The notes below the pieces were generated by a model. The model was not told the origin of the DNA. It saw nothing but the letters and a program-made list of their open reading frames with translations, and searched no databases. Source: Methylophilus sp. (lineage in GTDB: Bacteria; Pseudomonadota; Gammaproteobacteria; Burkholderiales; Methylophilaceae). From it: a stretch of DNA of 64,000 nt. This document shows positions 45,340-55,087 of this stretch, one piece after another. Every line of letters starts with the position of its first letter. The first letter of the stretch is position 1. The stretch covers positions 124,001-188,000 of the forward strand of contig NZ_SSGF01000007.1 of the NCBI RefSeq assembly GCF_008015755.1, read 5' to 3'. The translations under genes were made by a program, and so were the position numbers.

Positions 45340-46631
45340 GTCAATGTATCGGCCCAGATGTTTTCTGCCCAGGCTTGTGCGTATTGGCCTTCCTGCGTAC
45401 TGGCCTTGGCTGAGACGCCACCACCTTCGGCGGACACCATGGCTTTTTTGGCAGGGTCATAACGATACACGTTGGCCACATGCATGGCTTGCTGGTCATC
45501 GACAAAGCTGTAGCAGGTATTTGCAAACACCGGCAGGGGGTTTGGTGCGTTGCCTGATTGCAGGTCTATGATGGCGGCGGCGCACACTTTGGCCTGCGAG
45601 GTCGCCATATGAGCAGACTTGGGTAAGCCTGCCGAAATACTATCGCCTATGATATGCACATCTGCCTGCAGGCTCGAGGCATACGTCACAAAGTCGACTT
45701 CGCACCAGCGGCCATCGACATTATTAAGGCCAGCGACTTGCGCCACTTTGCCCGCCAGTTGTGGCGGAATCACATTCAGCACGTCGGCTTTTACCGTTTC
45801 AAAATCGGTTTTGATAGTTTTGCTGGCGGTATCCAGCTGCAGGATTTCGCTGTTGTTATGGTATTCGATGACGCCTTGGTAAGCGCCGTTAAAGCTCTGC
45901 AAAAACAAGCCTTTTTTAGACATAATGTCCGCATTGGCGTCCAAAATAATCACCTTGCTGCGCGGTTTATGCTGTTTAAAGTAATGCGCTACCTGGCAGG
46001 CACGTTCATAAGGGCCGGGCGGGCAACGGTAAGCCCCCGTGGGGATTGTCATCACAAACACACCGCCATCCGGCATGCTTTCCAGTTGTTGTCTGAGTTG
46101 CAGCGTTTGCTTGCCCGCTTTCCAGGCGTGCGGAATATCGGCCACCGGCGCAGACATGCCTGGTATCTTGCTGACATTAAAGTCGACGCCAGGCGCCAAT
46201 ATCAGACGATCATAGCTGAGCTTGCCGCGCGTGAGTTGCACTTGCTTATTAGCGAGGTCGACGGCGGTCACTGTATCATTGACCCAATCTAGCCCGTGCT
46301 GCTTGCGCGTTAAGTCATAGCCAAAACTGAGCTGGTCCAGCGTACGGCTGCCCCCCAGCACCAGGTTACTTTGCGGGCAGGAGATAAACTGCGGATTAGG
46401 CTCAACGATGGTCACTTTGAGGTTGCCCATGCTCCAGGCACGTAAATACTTAGCGGCGGTGAGGCCCGCAAAGCCAGCGCCTACAATCACCACATGGCCC
46501 AAGGGCGGTTTACTGGCACGTGCAAAGGCGGGCAGGCCATAAAAAGCCAGGCCGCCATAAATTACCGAGCGCACAAATTGTCGGCGTGTTCCGCCTAGGG
46601 AGCTAGTAGTCAATACGGCATCCGTCTGCAT
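45336..46631 (-). CDS. Flavocytochrome c sulfide dehydrogenase-like flavoprotein
   Basis: A 431-residue FAD protein exported by Tat (TRRQFVR at residues 15-21). It matches FccB of Allochromatium: dinucleotide site HVVIVGAGFAGLTAAKYL, Cys85 in FISCPQSN at the place of covalent FAD attachment, YRCPPGPYER with Cys203, and WCEVDF with the partner of the redox disulfide. It ends NTCYS...WADTL like FCSD. It would oxidise sulfide or a related reductant and pass electrons to the cytochrome encoded directly upstream (stop/start share one base). Sulfide is the expected substrate, but the propeller neighbours leave this open. Confidence 0.88.
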   Translation of the reverse strand: MQTDAVLTTSSLGGTRRQFVRSVIYGGLAFYGLPAFARASKPPLGHVVIVGAGFAGLTAAKYLRAWSMGNLKVTIVEPNPQFISCPQSNLVLGGSRTLDQLSFGYDLTRKQHGLDWVNDTVTAVDLANKQVQLTRGKLSYDRLILAPGVDFNVSKIPGMSAPVADIPHAWKAGKQTLQLRQQLESMPDGGVFVMTIPTGAYRCPPGPYERACQVAHYFKQHKPRSKVIILDANADIMSKKGLFLQSFNGAYQGVIEYHNNSEILQLDTASKTIKTDFETVKADVLNVIPPQLAGKVAQVAGLNNVDGRWCEVDFVTYASSLQADVHIIGDSISAGLPKSAHMATSQAKVCAAAIIDLQSGNAPNPLPVFANTCYSFVDDQQAMHVANVYRYDPAKKAMVSAEGGGVSAKASTQEGQYAQAWAENIWADTLT

Positions 46632-46981
46632 TATTGTGCCCCCTTAAATGATTGACGTGGCAAAGCCTGTGGCGTTTGTCTGGGTTGTTGCGCGAAATAG
46701 CTCGCCAGCGCCATGATTTCAGCGGAGGTTAAGCCTTTGGCATGATGATGCATGACGGTTGAAGAGACCGAGCCATCTTTAAAGCCTTGCATGCGCTGTA
46801 CAAAGTAGTCTTCATTGAGCGCGGCCAGCGTCGGCGTGCCGCCCAGGCTATTGCCGTTGGGTCCGTGGCAAGCGGCACAAGACGCAGCCAGTGTGTGAAT
46901 CGCCGAAGAGTCTTCTGCCTGGGCCGATAGCGACCATGCGACGACACAAGCCCATACTATATTGACGTATCTCTGCTTCAT
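46631..46981 (-). CDS. Monoheme cytochrome c, FccA-like
   Basis: A 116-residue periplasmic cytochrome with a signal peptide (ending SAQAE, about residue 22). One heme motif is CAACHGPNG, and the distal Met is in SSTVMHHHAKG. It is of the c553/c4 half type, matching one domain of the FccA subunit that accepts electrons from the flavoprotein. GGGGG lies before the ATG. It leads the operon with the flavoprotein (TAATG overlap), the PQQ-like propeller, the unknown protein and the SMP-30 propeller. Confidence 0.9.
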   Translation of the reverse strand: MKQRYVNIVWACVVAWSLSAQAEDSSAIHTLAASCAACHGPNGNSLGGTPTLAALNEDYFVQRMQGFKDGSVSSTVMHHHAKGLTSAEIMALASYFAQQPRQTPQALPRQSFKGAQ

Positions 46982-47088
46982 GCTTCCCCCAAAGGTGTTG
47001 TGAATATTAGTCCCACATTATTCTCAATGCTTGAGTCTCCTGTGAGTGACTATGGTTACACACCCGCGCTAAATCATGGTCTTAAAAC

Positions 47089-47119
47089 AAAAACGGCCAT
47101 GAATCTCATGACCGTTTTT
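47089..47119. terminator. Terminator downstream of small ankyrin gene
   Basis: AAAAACGG-C-CATGA pairs with TCATG-A-CCGTTTTT. On the minus strand it follows the small ankyrin gene, separating it from the cytochrome-led operon. Confidence 0.85.
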
Positions 47120-47147
47120 GATTAACATCGTTGCGAATTGGCCACGA

Positions 47148-47633
47148 TTAGAAGCATTTTTCTTCCTGGCAACCATCGTTTTTGGTACCAAGTTCTGTCA
47201 GTAAATCAACCATCTTCTGGTTGTTTTCTTCTTTGAAGTAACGCACCAATGAGACGTCGCCTTTGAGCTTGATGTTGACATCAGCCCCAGCAGACGCCAG
47301 GTATTTCATCGTTGCAGTATCGCCAATAAACGCAGACATATGGAACGCCGTGTTATGGCTGGCCGGATGCACGTAGTTGAGGTCAGCGCCTTTGGATACC
47401 AGGTATTTCACAACATCCAGTTTGCCTTTTGACGCAGCCATTTGCAGTGGCTCCCAGGCAAAGAATTTCTGTTTTACCAGCGTCGGATCGGCTTCCACAA
47501 ACTTTTTGACCACTTTCACGTTACCACCTGTGAGCGCCTCGGTAAACTCCATGTAATCCTCATCAGACAGCGCAAACGCCTGTAATGCGAATGACAGTGA
47601 GAACAAGGCCACTAAAAACTTAACTGATTTCAT
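47148..47633 (-). CDS. Small exported ankyrin-repeat protein
   Basis: About 161 residues from the ATG at 47633, which has GGAGAG upstream. A signal peptide (residues 1-21, ending QAFA) is followed by about three ankyrin repeats: PLQMAASKGKLDVVKYLVSKGADLN, TAFHMSAFIGDTATMKYLASAGADVN and a degenerate third. The tail has two cysteines (DGCQEEKCF) at the very C-terminus, suggesting a disulfide or metal site. It is monocistronic between purL and the redox operon, with its own terminator. It may be related to the larger ankyrin gene at 33502, but the repeats are short. Confidence 0.85.
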   Translation of the reverse strand: MKSVKFLVALFSLSFALQAFALSDEDYMEFTEALTGGNVKVVKKFVEADPTLVKQKFFAWEPLQMAASKGKLDVVKYLVSKGADLNYVHPASHNTAFHMSAFIGDTATMKYLASAGADVNIKLKGDVSLVRYFKEENNQKMVDLLTELGTKNDGCQEEKCF

Positions 47634-47717
47634 AATCTCTCCAAACACCTGATTTTCATTTTTAAAAATAACAACTTTGTTTTTATGGCGAAACCGATTT
47701 TTTAATGATGGTTTCGC

Positions 47718-50700
47718 CTAACCCACAAACTTGCGTGCGTTGCGGAACATGCGTATCCAAGGGCCATCTTCTTGCCACTCGTCAGGGTGCCAGGAGTGCT
47801 GAACCGTTCTAAACACACGTTCCGGGTGCGGCATCATGATGCTGAAGCGGCCGTCTTGCGTGGTGAATCCAGTTAACCCTTGTGGTGAACCATTTGGGTT
47901 AAACGGGTATACCTCGGTCGCTTGCGCAGCATGATCAACATAACGCACCGTTGCCAGTTGCTGTTTTAGCACACTTGTGACAGCACTCGCATCAGTAAAT
48001 TCCGTAAAACCTTCACCATGTGCCACGGCAATCGGCATGCGGCTTCCAGCCATGCCATCAAAAAAGATCGATGGCGATGACAAAATCTCAACCAGGGCCA
48101 CGCGGGCTTCAAACTGCTCGGACTTGTTACGCACGAAATGTGGCCAGTGTTGCGCGCCTGGAATAATCCTGTGCAGGTTGCTCATCATCTGGCAACCGTT
48201 ACACACGCCGAGGGCAAACGTATCGGCCCGGTTAAAGAAGGCACTGAATTCGTCGCGGGCACGGCTGTTGAACAGGATAGATTTGGCCCAGCCTTCACCC
48301 GCACCCAGCACGTCGCCATAAGAAAAGCCGCCACAAGCCACCAGGCCAGCAAAGTCTGTGAGTGACACGCGGCCGCTGATGACGTCGCTCATATGCACGT
48401 CCACGCTGTTAAAGCCTGCGCGGTCAAACGCGGCCGCCATTTCGGTTTGCCCGTTGACGCCTTGCTCACGCAAAATCGCCATGTTTGGGCGTTTGCCAGT
48501 GTTGATATACGGTGCAGCGATATTGTCGTTGAGGTCAAAACTCAGTGTGGCATGCAAACCGGCATCGTTGGCATTGAGGATGCGGTCGTACTCTTGTTGC
48601 GCACACGCAGGGTTGTCACGCAGACTTTGCATACGGTAAGTAGTTTCAGACCACATGCGGTGCAAATCGATACGCGAAGCCTTGTATTGCGAGCTGCCTT
48701 GTGTAATCACAATCTCGTGGCCTATATTGACCTGGCCGATACGGTGTACACAGGCGCCCAGCGCTTGTTGCAACTGTGCCGCGATGGCAGCGGCATCGGC
48801 AGCGCGTACTTGCAGCACGGCGCCCAGCTCTTCGTTAAACAGGGTGCTGATCGCATCACCACCCAGGCTTGATAAATCGACAGTCAGGCCACAATGACCC
48901 GCAAAGGCCATTTCCGCCAGCGTGACATACAAGCCACCGTCAGAACGGTCATGGTAGGCCAGCAATTTGCCATCACTATTGAGTTGCTGGATGGCGGCAA
49001 AAAACGCTTTCAATTGCGCAGGCTGGTCGACATCAGGCACGGCGTTACCCAGTTGTTTATACACTTGCGCCAACGCCGAGCCGCCCATGCGGTTGCGGCC
49101 ATTGCCGAGGTCGATCAAAATGAGCTCGCTGTCGCCCAAATCGGTACGCAGTTGTGGTGTGAGAGTTTTACGCACATCTGGCGTATTGGCAAACGCGGAA
49201 ATCACCAGAGAAATCGGCGCAGTGACGGCTTTGTTCTCGCCGTTGTCTTGCCACACAGTTTTCATGCTCATGGAGTCTTTGCCGACTGGGATGCTGATGC
49301 CCAGGGCCGGGCACAGTTCCATGCCCACGGTTTTCACAGTCGCGTACAAGGCGGCGTCTTCACCGGCGTGGCCAGCAGGGGCCATCCAGTTGGCAGACAA
49401 CTTGAGGTTGCCGATGTCACTAATCGATGCCGCAGCAATGTTGGTGATGGCTTCACCAATGGCCATACGGCCGGAAGCAGGCGCATCAATCAGCGCCAAT
49501 GGCGCTTTTTCGCCAATCGCAAAGGCTTCGCCGATATTGGTTTCAAAGCCGGCACAGGTCACCGCGACGTTGCTCACTGGCACTTGCCATGGGCCAACCA
49601 TCTGGTCGCGCGCAATCAGGCCGGTCACGCTGCGGTCGCCAATGGTGATCAGGAAGGTTTTATCGGCGACCCCCGGCAAACGCAAGACACGTGCCACGGC
49701 ATCGTTCAGGTCTATGCTGCTGGTATCAAATGCAGGCAGTGATTTATTGACTGACTTCACATCGCGCAGCATTTTAGGTGGTTTGCCCAGCAAGACAGAG
49801 AGTTCCATATCGACTGGTTTATTGGCAAAGTGCGTATCTTCTACTGTTAAGTGACGTTCTTCTGTGGTCACACCCACGACTGCGAATGGGCAGCGCTCGC
49901 GCTCACAAATGGCTTCAAACAATGGCAACTGGTCTTGGGTCACGGCCAGCACGTAGCGTTCTTGCGCTTCGTTGCTCCACAACTCACGCGGGCTCATGCC
50001 AGGCTCTTCATTATGCACGTCACGCAGTTGAAACACCGCACCGACTTTAGCGTCGTTGACCAACTCTGGGAAGGCATTAGAGATGCCACCAGCACCGACG
50101 TCATGAATGCTTAAGATCGGGTTTTTGTCGCCCATTTGCCAGCAGCGGTCGATGACCTCTTGCGCACGGCGTTGCAGCTCAGGGTTGCCACGTTGCACCG
50201 AGTCAAAATCCAGGTTCTCGGTGTTGGCGCCGGTATCCATACTGGACGCCGCACCGCCGCCGAGGCCGATTAACATGGCTGGGCCACCCAATTGAATCAG
50301 GGCGGAACCAGGCGGAATGCTGTTTTTAAAACTATGGCTGTCAGAAATGTTACCCACACCCCCGGCTAGCATAATCGGCTTGTGATAGCCGCGAACCTCG
50401 GATTGGCCGTCGGTGGTAGTCGTTGCCAGCTCAAAGGTACGGAAATAACCGGCAATGTTAGGGCGGCCAAATTCATTGTTATAGGCGGCGCCACCGAGTG
50501 GGCCATCGATCATGATTTGCAAGGCGCTGGCGATACGGCCAGGCTTGCCGTAGTGTTCTTCCCAGGGCTGGGTGAAATCTGGCAGGTTGAGGTTGGAGAC
50601 TGAGAAACCAGCCAACCCAGCTTTGGGCTTGGAGCCAATACCTGTCGCACCTTCATCGCGAATTTCGCCACCTGCACCTGTAGCCGCACCGGCAAACGGT

Positions 50701-51629
50701 GAAATGGCCGTTGGGTGGTTATGAGTTTCTACCTTCATCAGGTAGTGCATATTGTCTTCGACAAACTGGTAGCTTTGGTCGGCGGCTGGGTAAAAGCGCT
50801 TGGTTTTCTGACCTTGCACAATCGAAGAGTTATCCGAATAAGCCACCACCGTGTGGCCGGGGTTCAACTTGTGCGTGTTGCGGATCATATTGAACAGCGA
50901 CAGCTCTTGCTGCACGCCATCGATCACCCAGTCGGCGTTGAAAATCTTATGGCGGCAGTGCTCGGAGTTGGCCTGGGCAAACATCATCAACTCAACGTCT
51001 GTTGGGTTGCGGCCCATTTTGTTGTAGTTTTCCAGCAGGTAGTCGACTTCGTCAGGCGAGAGTGCCAGGCCCATGTCGCTGTTGGCGGCTTCCAGCGCGG
51101 CTTTGCCACCAGCCAGAATATCGACGCTGGACAGGGGTTTCGGGTCAGCATGGTGATACAGTTTTTCGGCGGCGGCCAGGCTGTCAATCACGGTTTCCGT
51201 CATGCGGTCTTGAATAACGGCACGCAAGGCCTGCTTTTCACTGTCTGTCAGTGGTTGACCGTTGTGTGTGGTCACATAGTAAGCAATGCCGCGTTCCAGC
51301 CGCAACAGGCTGTTCAGGCCACAGTTGTGTGTAATGTCGGTGGCGCGTGAGGCCCAGGGCGAAATGGTGCCTATGCGTGGCGTCACCAGCAGCAGCTCGC
51401 CACTTGGTGATTCAATCTCGGTTTTAGGGCCGTAGGTCAAAATCTGGCGCAAGGTCTCTTGCTCTGTGCTACTCAGGACGGTTTCGCTAAAAGCGAAATG
51501 CACGAATTCGGCATAAATGTGGGCGATATTCGGTGCGCTGACTTTGAGGGCGCTATACAGCTTATCGAGACGGAATTGCGAGAGGGCGGCGCTGCCGCGC
51601 AGGCTAAAAAAATGCGCTTGACTGGACAT
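47718..51629 (-). CDS. purL: Phosphoribosylformylglycinamidine synthase
   Basis: Large single-chain PurL (1303 residues, typical for proteobacteria). It makes FGAM from FGAR, glutamine and ATP in purine synthesis. Domains run from an N-terminal PurS-like part, a linker, and two AIRS-like ATP domains ([22 protein letters not shown] near 300, and [13 protein letters not shown]), to a C-terminal glutaminase with the nucleophile Cys in [13 protein letters not shown] near 1145 and His/Glu in [10 protein letters not shown]. It stands alone as a transcription unit ahead of a Feo terminator. Confidence 0.97.
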   Translation of the reverse strand: MSSQAHFFSLRGSAALSQFRLDKLYSALKVSAPNIAHIYAEFVHFAFSETVLSSTEQETLRQILTYGPKTEIESPSGELLLVTPRIGTISPWASRATDITHNCGLNSLLRLERGIAYYVTTHNGQPLTDSEKQALRAVIQDRMTETVIDSLAAAEKLYHHADPKPLSSVDILAGGKAALEAANSDMGLALSPDEVDYLLENYNKMGRNPTDVELMMFAQANSEHCRHKIFNADWVIDGVQQELSLFNMIRNTHKLNPGHTVVAYSDNSSIVQGQKTKRFYPAADQSYQFVEDNMHYLMKVETHNHPTAISPFAGAATGAGGEIRDEGATGIGSKPKAGLAGFSVSNLNLPDFTQPWEEHYGKPGRIASALQIMIDGPLGGAAYNNEFGRPNIAGYFRTFELATTTTDGQSEVRGYHKPIMLAGGVGNISDSHSFKNSIPPGSALIQLGGPAMLIGLGGGAASSMDTGANTENLDFDSVQRGNPELQRRAQEVIDRCWQMGDKNPILSIHDVGAGGISNAFPELVNDAKVGAVFQLRDVHNEEPGMSPRELWSNEAQERYVLAVTQDQLPLFEAICERERCPFAVVGVTTEERHLTVEDTHFANKPVDMELSVLLGKPPKMLRDVKSVNKSLPAFDTSSIDLNDAVARVLRLPGVADKTFLITIGDRSVTGLIARDQMVGPWQVPVSNVAVTCAGFETNIGEAFAIGEKAPLALIDAPASGRMAIGEAITNIAAASISDIGNLKLSANWMAPAGHAGEDAALYATVKTVGMELCPALGISIPVGKDSMSMKTVWQDNGENKAVTAPISLVISAFANTPDVRKTLTPQLRTDLGDSELILIDLGNGRNRMGGSALAQVYKQLGNAVPDVDQPAQLKAFFAAIQQLNSDGKLLAYHDRSDGGLYVTLAEMAFAGHCGLTVDLSSLGGDAISTLFNEELGAVLQVRAADAAAIAAQLQQALGACVHRIGQVNIGHEIVITQGSSQYKASRIDLHRMWSETTYRMQSLRDNPACAQQEYDRILNANDAGLHATLSFDLNDNIAAPYINTGKRPNMAILREQGVNGQTEMAAAFDRAGFNSVDVHMSDVISGRVSLTDFAGLVACGGFSYGDVLGAGEGWAKSILFNSRARDEFSAFFNRADTFALGVCNGCQMMSNLHRIIPGAQHWPHFVRNKSEQFEARVALVEILSSPSIFFDGMAGSRMPIAVAHGEGFTEFTDASAVTSVLKQQLATVRYVDHAAQATEVYPFNPNGSPQGLTGFTTQDGRFSIMMPHPERVFRTVQHSWHPDEWQEDGPWIRMFRNARKFVG

Positions 51630-51716
51630 GTGACGGTTGGATTTTTCAATGAAAATTCAAACCGTTATTTTAACAGAAAGCGCGTGTTCTCGCAGGGCTA
51701 ATCGCGCCGCAAATAA

Positions 51717-51742
51717 AAACGGCCACACACAGGTGGCCGTTT
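51717..51742. terminator. Terminator after feoB
   Basis: AAACGGCCAC pairs with GTGGCCGTTT around ACACAG. On the minus strand a T-run follows, ending the feoA-feoB transcript before purL. Confidence 0.88.
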
Positions 51743-51761
51743 GAATGCTGTGCCTAGGCGG

Positions 51762-53552
51762 CTAGTAACCCAGTGCGCGGGCGCTTTGGTAAAACAGAAA
51801 GCTGACGATCCACGCCAGACCTAGTGACCAGGCCAGCGACAGCCACATAAAGCCGCTGCTTTTACTCTCTGATTTGAGGGTGGCAATGGTGGACAGGCAA
51901 GGTGTGTAAATCAGCGTGAACAGCATAAAGCTCATGCCTTGTACCCAGTCGATATTGGCCGCAATCTGCTGGCTCAGCGCATCGCCTTGCAAGCCGTAAA
52001 TAACCGCCAGTGAGCCGACGACGATTTCTTTGGCGACAAAGCCAAAGATCAAGGCAATGGCGAGCTGTGTGTCAATGCCTATGGGGTCTAGTACCGGCGC
52101 AAAAAAGCGGCCGATGCTGCCTGCCCAGGTGTCGGCGCTGGCGGGCACGGCGGTCGTCGGCAGATGCGTGAGCAGCCAGACCATGACCACGCCAATCACA
52201 ATAAACTTGGTGGCGCGGGCTAAAAAGTGTTTGACCTCTTGCCAGCCACGCATCCAGATTTGCTGCGGGGTCGGAAAGCGATAAGGCGGTAACTCCAGCA
52301 CAAACGGTTCGCGACTGGCAAACTTGTTTTTGAACAGAATGGCAGTGATGAAGATGGTCCCGAAGCTCACCATGTAGAGCGAAAACAGCACCAATGCCGC
52401 CTGTGACGGTGGGAACAAAATGGCAATAATAAATAAAAACACCTGTAGCCGGGCGGAACATAGCGATAAGGGAATCGTAAGCATGGTCAGCAGGCGCATC
52501 GGGCGGCTGCGCATCACACGCGTGCCCATCAAGGCGGGCACGTTGCAGCCAAAGCCCATCAGCATCATGACAAAACCACGGCCATCCAGGCCCATTTTGG
52601 CCATCAGCGTATCCATGAGAAAGGCCGCGCGTGATAAATAACCGCTATCCTCCACCATGCTCATGACTAAAAAGAACAGCACAATAATCGGCACAAATGC
52701 CGCCACGGTGCTGAATCCGGTATACAAGCCGTCGAGTAACAAGCCATTTAACCAGTCAGGCAAACTGGCCAGTGCCGGTTCAAGCACTTCGCTACGCAGG
52801 CTGTCAAACAGCCAGGCCATGCCCTCTTGTAGTGGTGCGCCCACCGTAAAAATAAACTGAAACAGCAAGAACACCGACAGCAGAAACAGTGGCAACCCCA
52901 GCCATGGGTGCAGCAAAATCTTATCCAGTTTATCAGTCAGGCTGTGATTGAGCTGGATAGGGAAATGCACGGTGCGGTCAATAATTTGGTGCATTTCCTG
53001 CTCAATGACGTTATCCATCTCCAGCTTGCCAGCAATTGTTTCTGGCGTCACCAGGTTGGGTTGCTGTAACAGGGTTTGTGCCGCCAGTTGCAGTGCCTCT
53101 GGACAGCCCTGGCCATATTTGGCGCTAATCGTGCGTACTGGCATGCCCAATTGTTTGCTCATCGCTTGTGCATCAATGGTAATGCCCGCGCGCTTGGCCT
53201 CATCTTCCATATTCAATAGCAACACTGCAGGCAATCCCAGCGCACGAATTTGCAAAGCGAGTGAGAGCTGGCGGTCAATCTGCGCGCTGTTTAAGATAAT
53301 CAGCACCAGGTCAACCGGATGGTGGCTTAAAAAGTGGCGGACGACGTGCTCATCATCAGAAAAGCCATGCAAGTCATATAAGCCAGGCAAATCGACCAGT
53401 TCGGCAATATGGCCGCCCAGCAGTATTTTTGCGCTCATTAAGTCAACGGTGATGCCTGGCCAGTTGCCAACGCGGGCCGAGGCGCCGCTTAAACGATTGA
53501 ACAGGGTGGATTTGCCCGTATTGGGCATGCCGAGCAGGGCAACACGTTTCAT
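51762..53552 (-). CDS. feoB: Ferrous iron transporter FeoB
   Basis: A 596-residue protein, shorter than E. coli FeoB (773) as in many Betaproteobacteria. It has an N-terminal cytoplasmic G domain (GMPNTGKSTLFNRL, DLPGLYDL, LLNMEDEAKRAG) and a membrane domain from about residue 205 to the end. The membrane domain has the Gate motifs, including ALMGTRVMRSRPMRLLTML with its cysteine region. It imports Fe(II). It overlaps feoA by four bases, and there is no feoC gene. Confidence 0.94.
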   Translation of the reverse strand: MKRVALLGMPNTGKSTLFNRLSGASARVGNWPGITVDLMSAKILLGGHIAELVDLPGLYDLHGFSDDEHVVRHFLSHHPVDLVLIILNSAQIDRQLSLALQIRALGLPAVLLLNMEDEAKRAGITIDAQAMSKQLGMPVRTISAKYGQGCPEALQLAAQTLLQQPNLVTPETIAGKLEMDNVIEQEMHQIIDRTVHFPIQLNHSLTDKLDKILLHPWLGLPLFLLSVFLLFQFIFTVGAPLQEGMAWLFDSLRSEVLEPALASLPDWLNGLLLDGLYTGFSTVAAFVPIIVLFFLVMSMVEDSGYLSRAAFLMDTLMAKMGLDGRGFVMMLMGFGCNVPALMGTRVMRSRPMRLLTMLTIPLSLCSARLQVFLFIIAILFPPSQAALVLFSLYMVSFGTIFITAILFKNKFASREPFVLELPPYRFPTPQQIWMRGWQEVKHFLARATKFIVIGVVMVWLLTHLPTTAVPASADTWAGSIGRFFAPVLDPIGIDTQLAIALIFGFVAKEIVVGSLAVIYGLQGDALSQQIAANIDWVQGMSFMLFTLIYTPCLSTIATLKSESKSSGFMWLSLAWSLGLAWIVSFLFYQSARALGY

Positions 53553-53806
53553 GCGGTGGTGGATTCTGTCTGGTTGGAGAGGAGATGCACATGGATGGCT
53601 TTGGCATCCAGTAGGCGGATAATGACGTCTGTCGAGCCGATACGTACATGCAACGGACCATTAAACGCCGCTTGACGAATTACTTCCAGCTTTTTGCCAG
53701 CGCGAAAACCCAATGCGCTCAGGCGTTGCGATAAGGCTTGCTCGGCATGAATGCGGTCAATGATGGCAGACTGGCCGGGTTTGAGGGCGTCAAGATGCAT
53801 GTGCAT
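53549..53806 (-). CDS. feoA: FeoA-family protein
   Basis: Small cytoplasmic SH3-fold protein of 85 residues that supports FeoB. LSALGFRAGKKLEVIRQAAFNGPLHVRIGSTDVIIRL is typical, split over the middle. The start MHMHLDAL may be the second ATG (53800): no ribosome-binding site precedes either, and TATAAT at 53807-53812 is so close that a short or leaderless message is possible. A Fur-box candidate lies just upstream. It is coupled to feoB. Confidence 0.92.
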   Translation of the reverse strand: MHMHLDALKPGQSAIIDRIHAEQALSQRLSALGFRAGKKLEVIRQAAFNGPLHVRIGSTDVIIRLLDAKAIHVHLLSNQTESTTA

Positions 53807-53814
53807 ATTATAAA

Positions 53815-53829
53815 TGAGAATAATTCTTG
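53815..53829 (-). promoter_or_regulatory. Fur-box candidate before feoAB
   Basis: On the plus strand TGAGAAT-A-ATTCTTG matches the 7-1-7 Fur consensus (TGATAAT-n-ATTATCA) in 10 of 14 positions. It lies 9 bases before the feoA start codon. Ferrous transporters are commonly under Fur repression, so function fits position. It adjoins a TATAAT at 53807-53812. Confidence 0.6.
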
Positions 53830-53900
53830 ATTTTATCTCAGAATGCCAGGCAAAGAAAATGTTTCTGTATGGGCAGAGGGGGTGGCAAGGGGAGGCAGAA

Positions 53901-53938
53901 CCAATAAAAAAGCCAGTCTGAACTGGCTTTTTTATTGG
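53901..53938. terminator. Strong terminator after parvulin gene
   Basis: A perfect 17-base inverted repeat: CCAATAAAAAAGCCAGT with ACTGGCTTTTTTATTGG around CTGA. It lies 20 bases past the parvulin stop on the minus strand and is shared in symmetry by both strands. Confidence 0.93.
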
Positions 53939-53957
53939 CTAACAGCAGGGCTAGCGA

Positions 53958-54767
53958 TTATTTCTTCTCGATGCCGCTGACATCAATTTTCGCTTTGTCT
54001 TTCAGACCCAGCATGTATTTTTCCAGTTTGCGTTGTTGCAAGGTACGCTCAATACCTTCTTGCACTTTCTCGTAAGGCGGTGCTTGCAGAGCGCGTGTGT
54101 CCACCAGTTTGATGATGTGCCAGCCAAATTGTGATTGAACTGGCTCAGGCGTTGTTTCGCCTTTTTTCAAACCCACCAGAGCTTCAGCAAATGGTCTGAC
54201 CATGCCTGCTGGAGAGAACCAGCCCAGATCGCCACCCTTGTCTTTAGAACCTGGGTCCTGAGATTTTTCTTTGGCGATTTTGGCGAAGTCAGTACCTTTT
54301 TTCAGGTCAGCAATAATGGCTTTGGCTTCAGCTTCGGTTTTGACCAGAATGTGGCGTGCATTGTATTCTTTGTCGCCCAGCTCTTTTTTATACTGCTCGT
54401 AACCTTCTTTTTTCTCGGCATCGGTGACTGGATTCTTCTTGATGAAGTCAGCCAAGAATGCGTTAACCAGTAATTTGCGACGTGCCAGTTCTTCGCTGGC
54501 AATAAAGTCTGGCAATTTATCGATGCCGGCTTTTTGTGCTTCCTGGTAAGCCAATTCAGAACCAATTAGCTCGTTGACAACCGCTGCTTTCATGCCGTCG
54601 TTAGCCTTTTGGCCAGTACGTGCTTCAGCATCACGCAAAATAAACTCTACCCAGGTTTTTTTAATCGGTTTGCCATTGACTGTGGCAACCGCATCGGCAT
54701 CAGCCGCGTATACATGTGGCAGTGCGCTTAAGCAAGCAATCGCCAACATTACTTTCAAAAATTTCAT
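53958..54767 (-). CDS. Exported parvulin-type peptidyl-prolyl isomerase
   Basis: A 269-residue periplasmic chaperone-like enzyme. The signal peptide is residues 1-21 (ending VYAA). An N-terminal SurA-like helical region is followed by the parvulin domain from about residue 135 to 230, with ARHILVKTEAEAKAI, FAKIAKEKSQDPGSKDKGGDLGWF and VQSQFGWHIIKL. It assists folding of envelope proteins. AAGGAT precedes the ATG. The order ppiC-bolA-yciI-yciB is common in Betaproteobacteria, and the genes may be transcribed together. Confidence 0.93.
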   Translation of the reverse strand: MKFLKVMLAIACLSALPHVYAADADAVATVNGKPIKKTWVEFILRDAEARTGQKANDGMKAAVVNELIGSELAYQEAQKAGIDKLPDFIASEELARRKLLVNAFLADFIKKNPVTDAEKKEGYEQYKKELGDKEYNARHILVKTEAEAKAIIADLKKGTDFAKIAKEKSQDPGSKDKGGDLGWFSPAGMVRPFAEALVGLKKGETTPEPVQSQFGWHIIKLVDTRALQAPPYEKVQEGIERTLQQRKLEKYMLGLKDKAKIDVSGIEKK

Positions 54768-54822
54768 GCAATATCCTTATATAACGATTTGAATTGGTGC
54801 GATATTAAAAAACAGGAATGTT

Positions 54823-55086
54823 TCAAATAAATGACTCATCAGTCGAAAAGGCCTGAATACTGAGCGCGTGTATGCGATGAGGCATTAAATCTTGCAAGCA
54901 TTGATAGATCATGCGATGCCGCATTATCTGTGATTTTCCTGAAAATAGCGAGCTTTTTACCGTGATGGTGAAGTGCCCGCCGCCCGTATTGCCGGCGTGT
55001 CCGCGGTGCAAGTCACTGTCATCTTGTATCTCGAGCAGATCGGGCGCCAGCGCCTGCAAACGTTGCTCAATCTCTGTTTTTAACAT
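54823..55086 (-). CDS. BolA-family protein
   Basis: An 87-residue protein with the BolA fold (class II KH-like). DDSDLHRGHAGNTGGGHFTITVKSSLF is the conserved core, split here, with the conserved His that can ligate an iron-sulfur cluster with monothiol glutaredoxins, and HALSIQAFSTDE at the C-terminus. Roles in iron homeostasis and stress morphology are known for the family. It begins one base after the yciI stop. Confidence 0.92.
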   Translation of the reverse strand: MLKTEIEQRLQALAPDLLEIQDDSDLHRGHAGNTGGGHFTITVKSSLFSGKSQIMRHRMIYQCLQDLMPHRIHALSIQAFSTDESFI

Positions 55087-55087
55087 G

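Noticed and set aside
45654-46292. A 212-codon plus-strand open frame
   Set aside because: It is antisense to the flavocytochrome flavoprotein, which has clear FAD and cysteine motifs.
48894-49854. Two open frames of 282 and 295 codons on the plus strand
   Set aside because: They lie opposite purL in full, have no family resemblance, and their composition follows the antisense pattern of a GC-biased gene.
52948-53622. A 224-codon plus-strand open frame
   Set aside because: It is antisense to feoB and the end of feoA; the feo frames carry all expected motifs.
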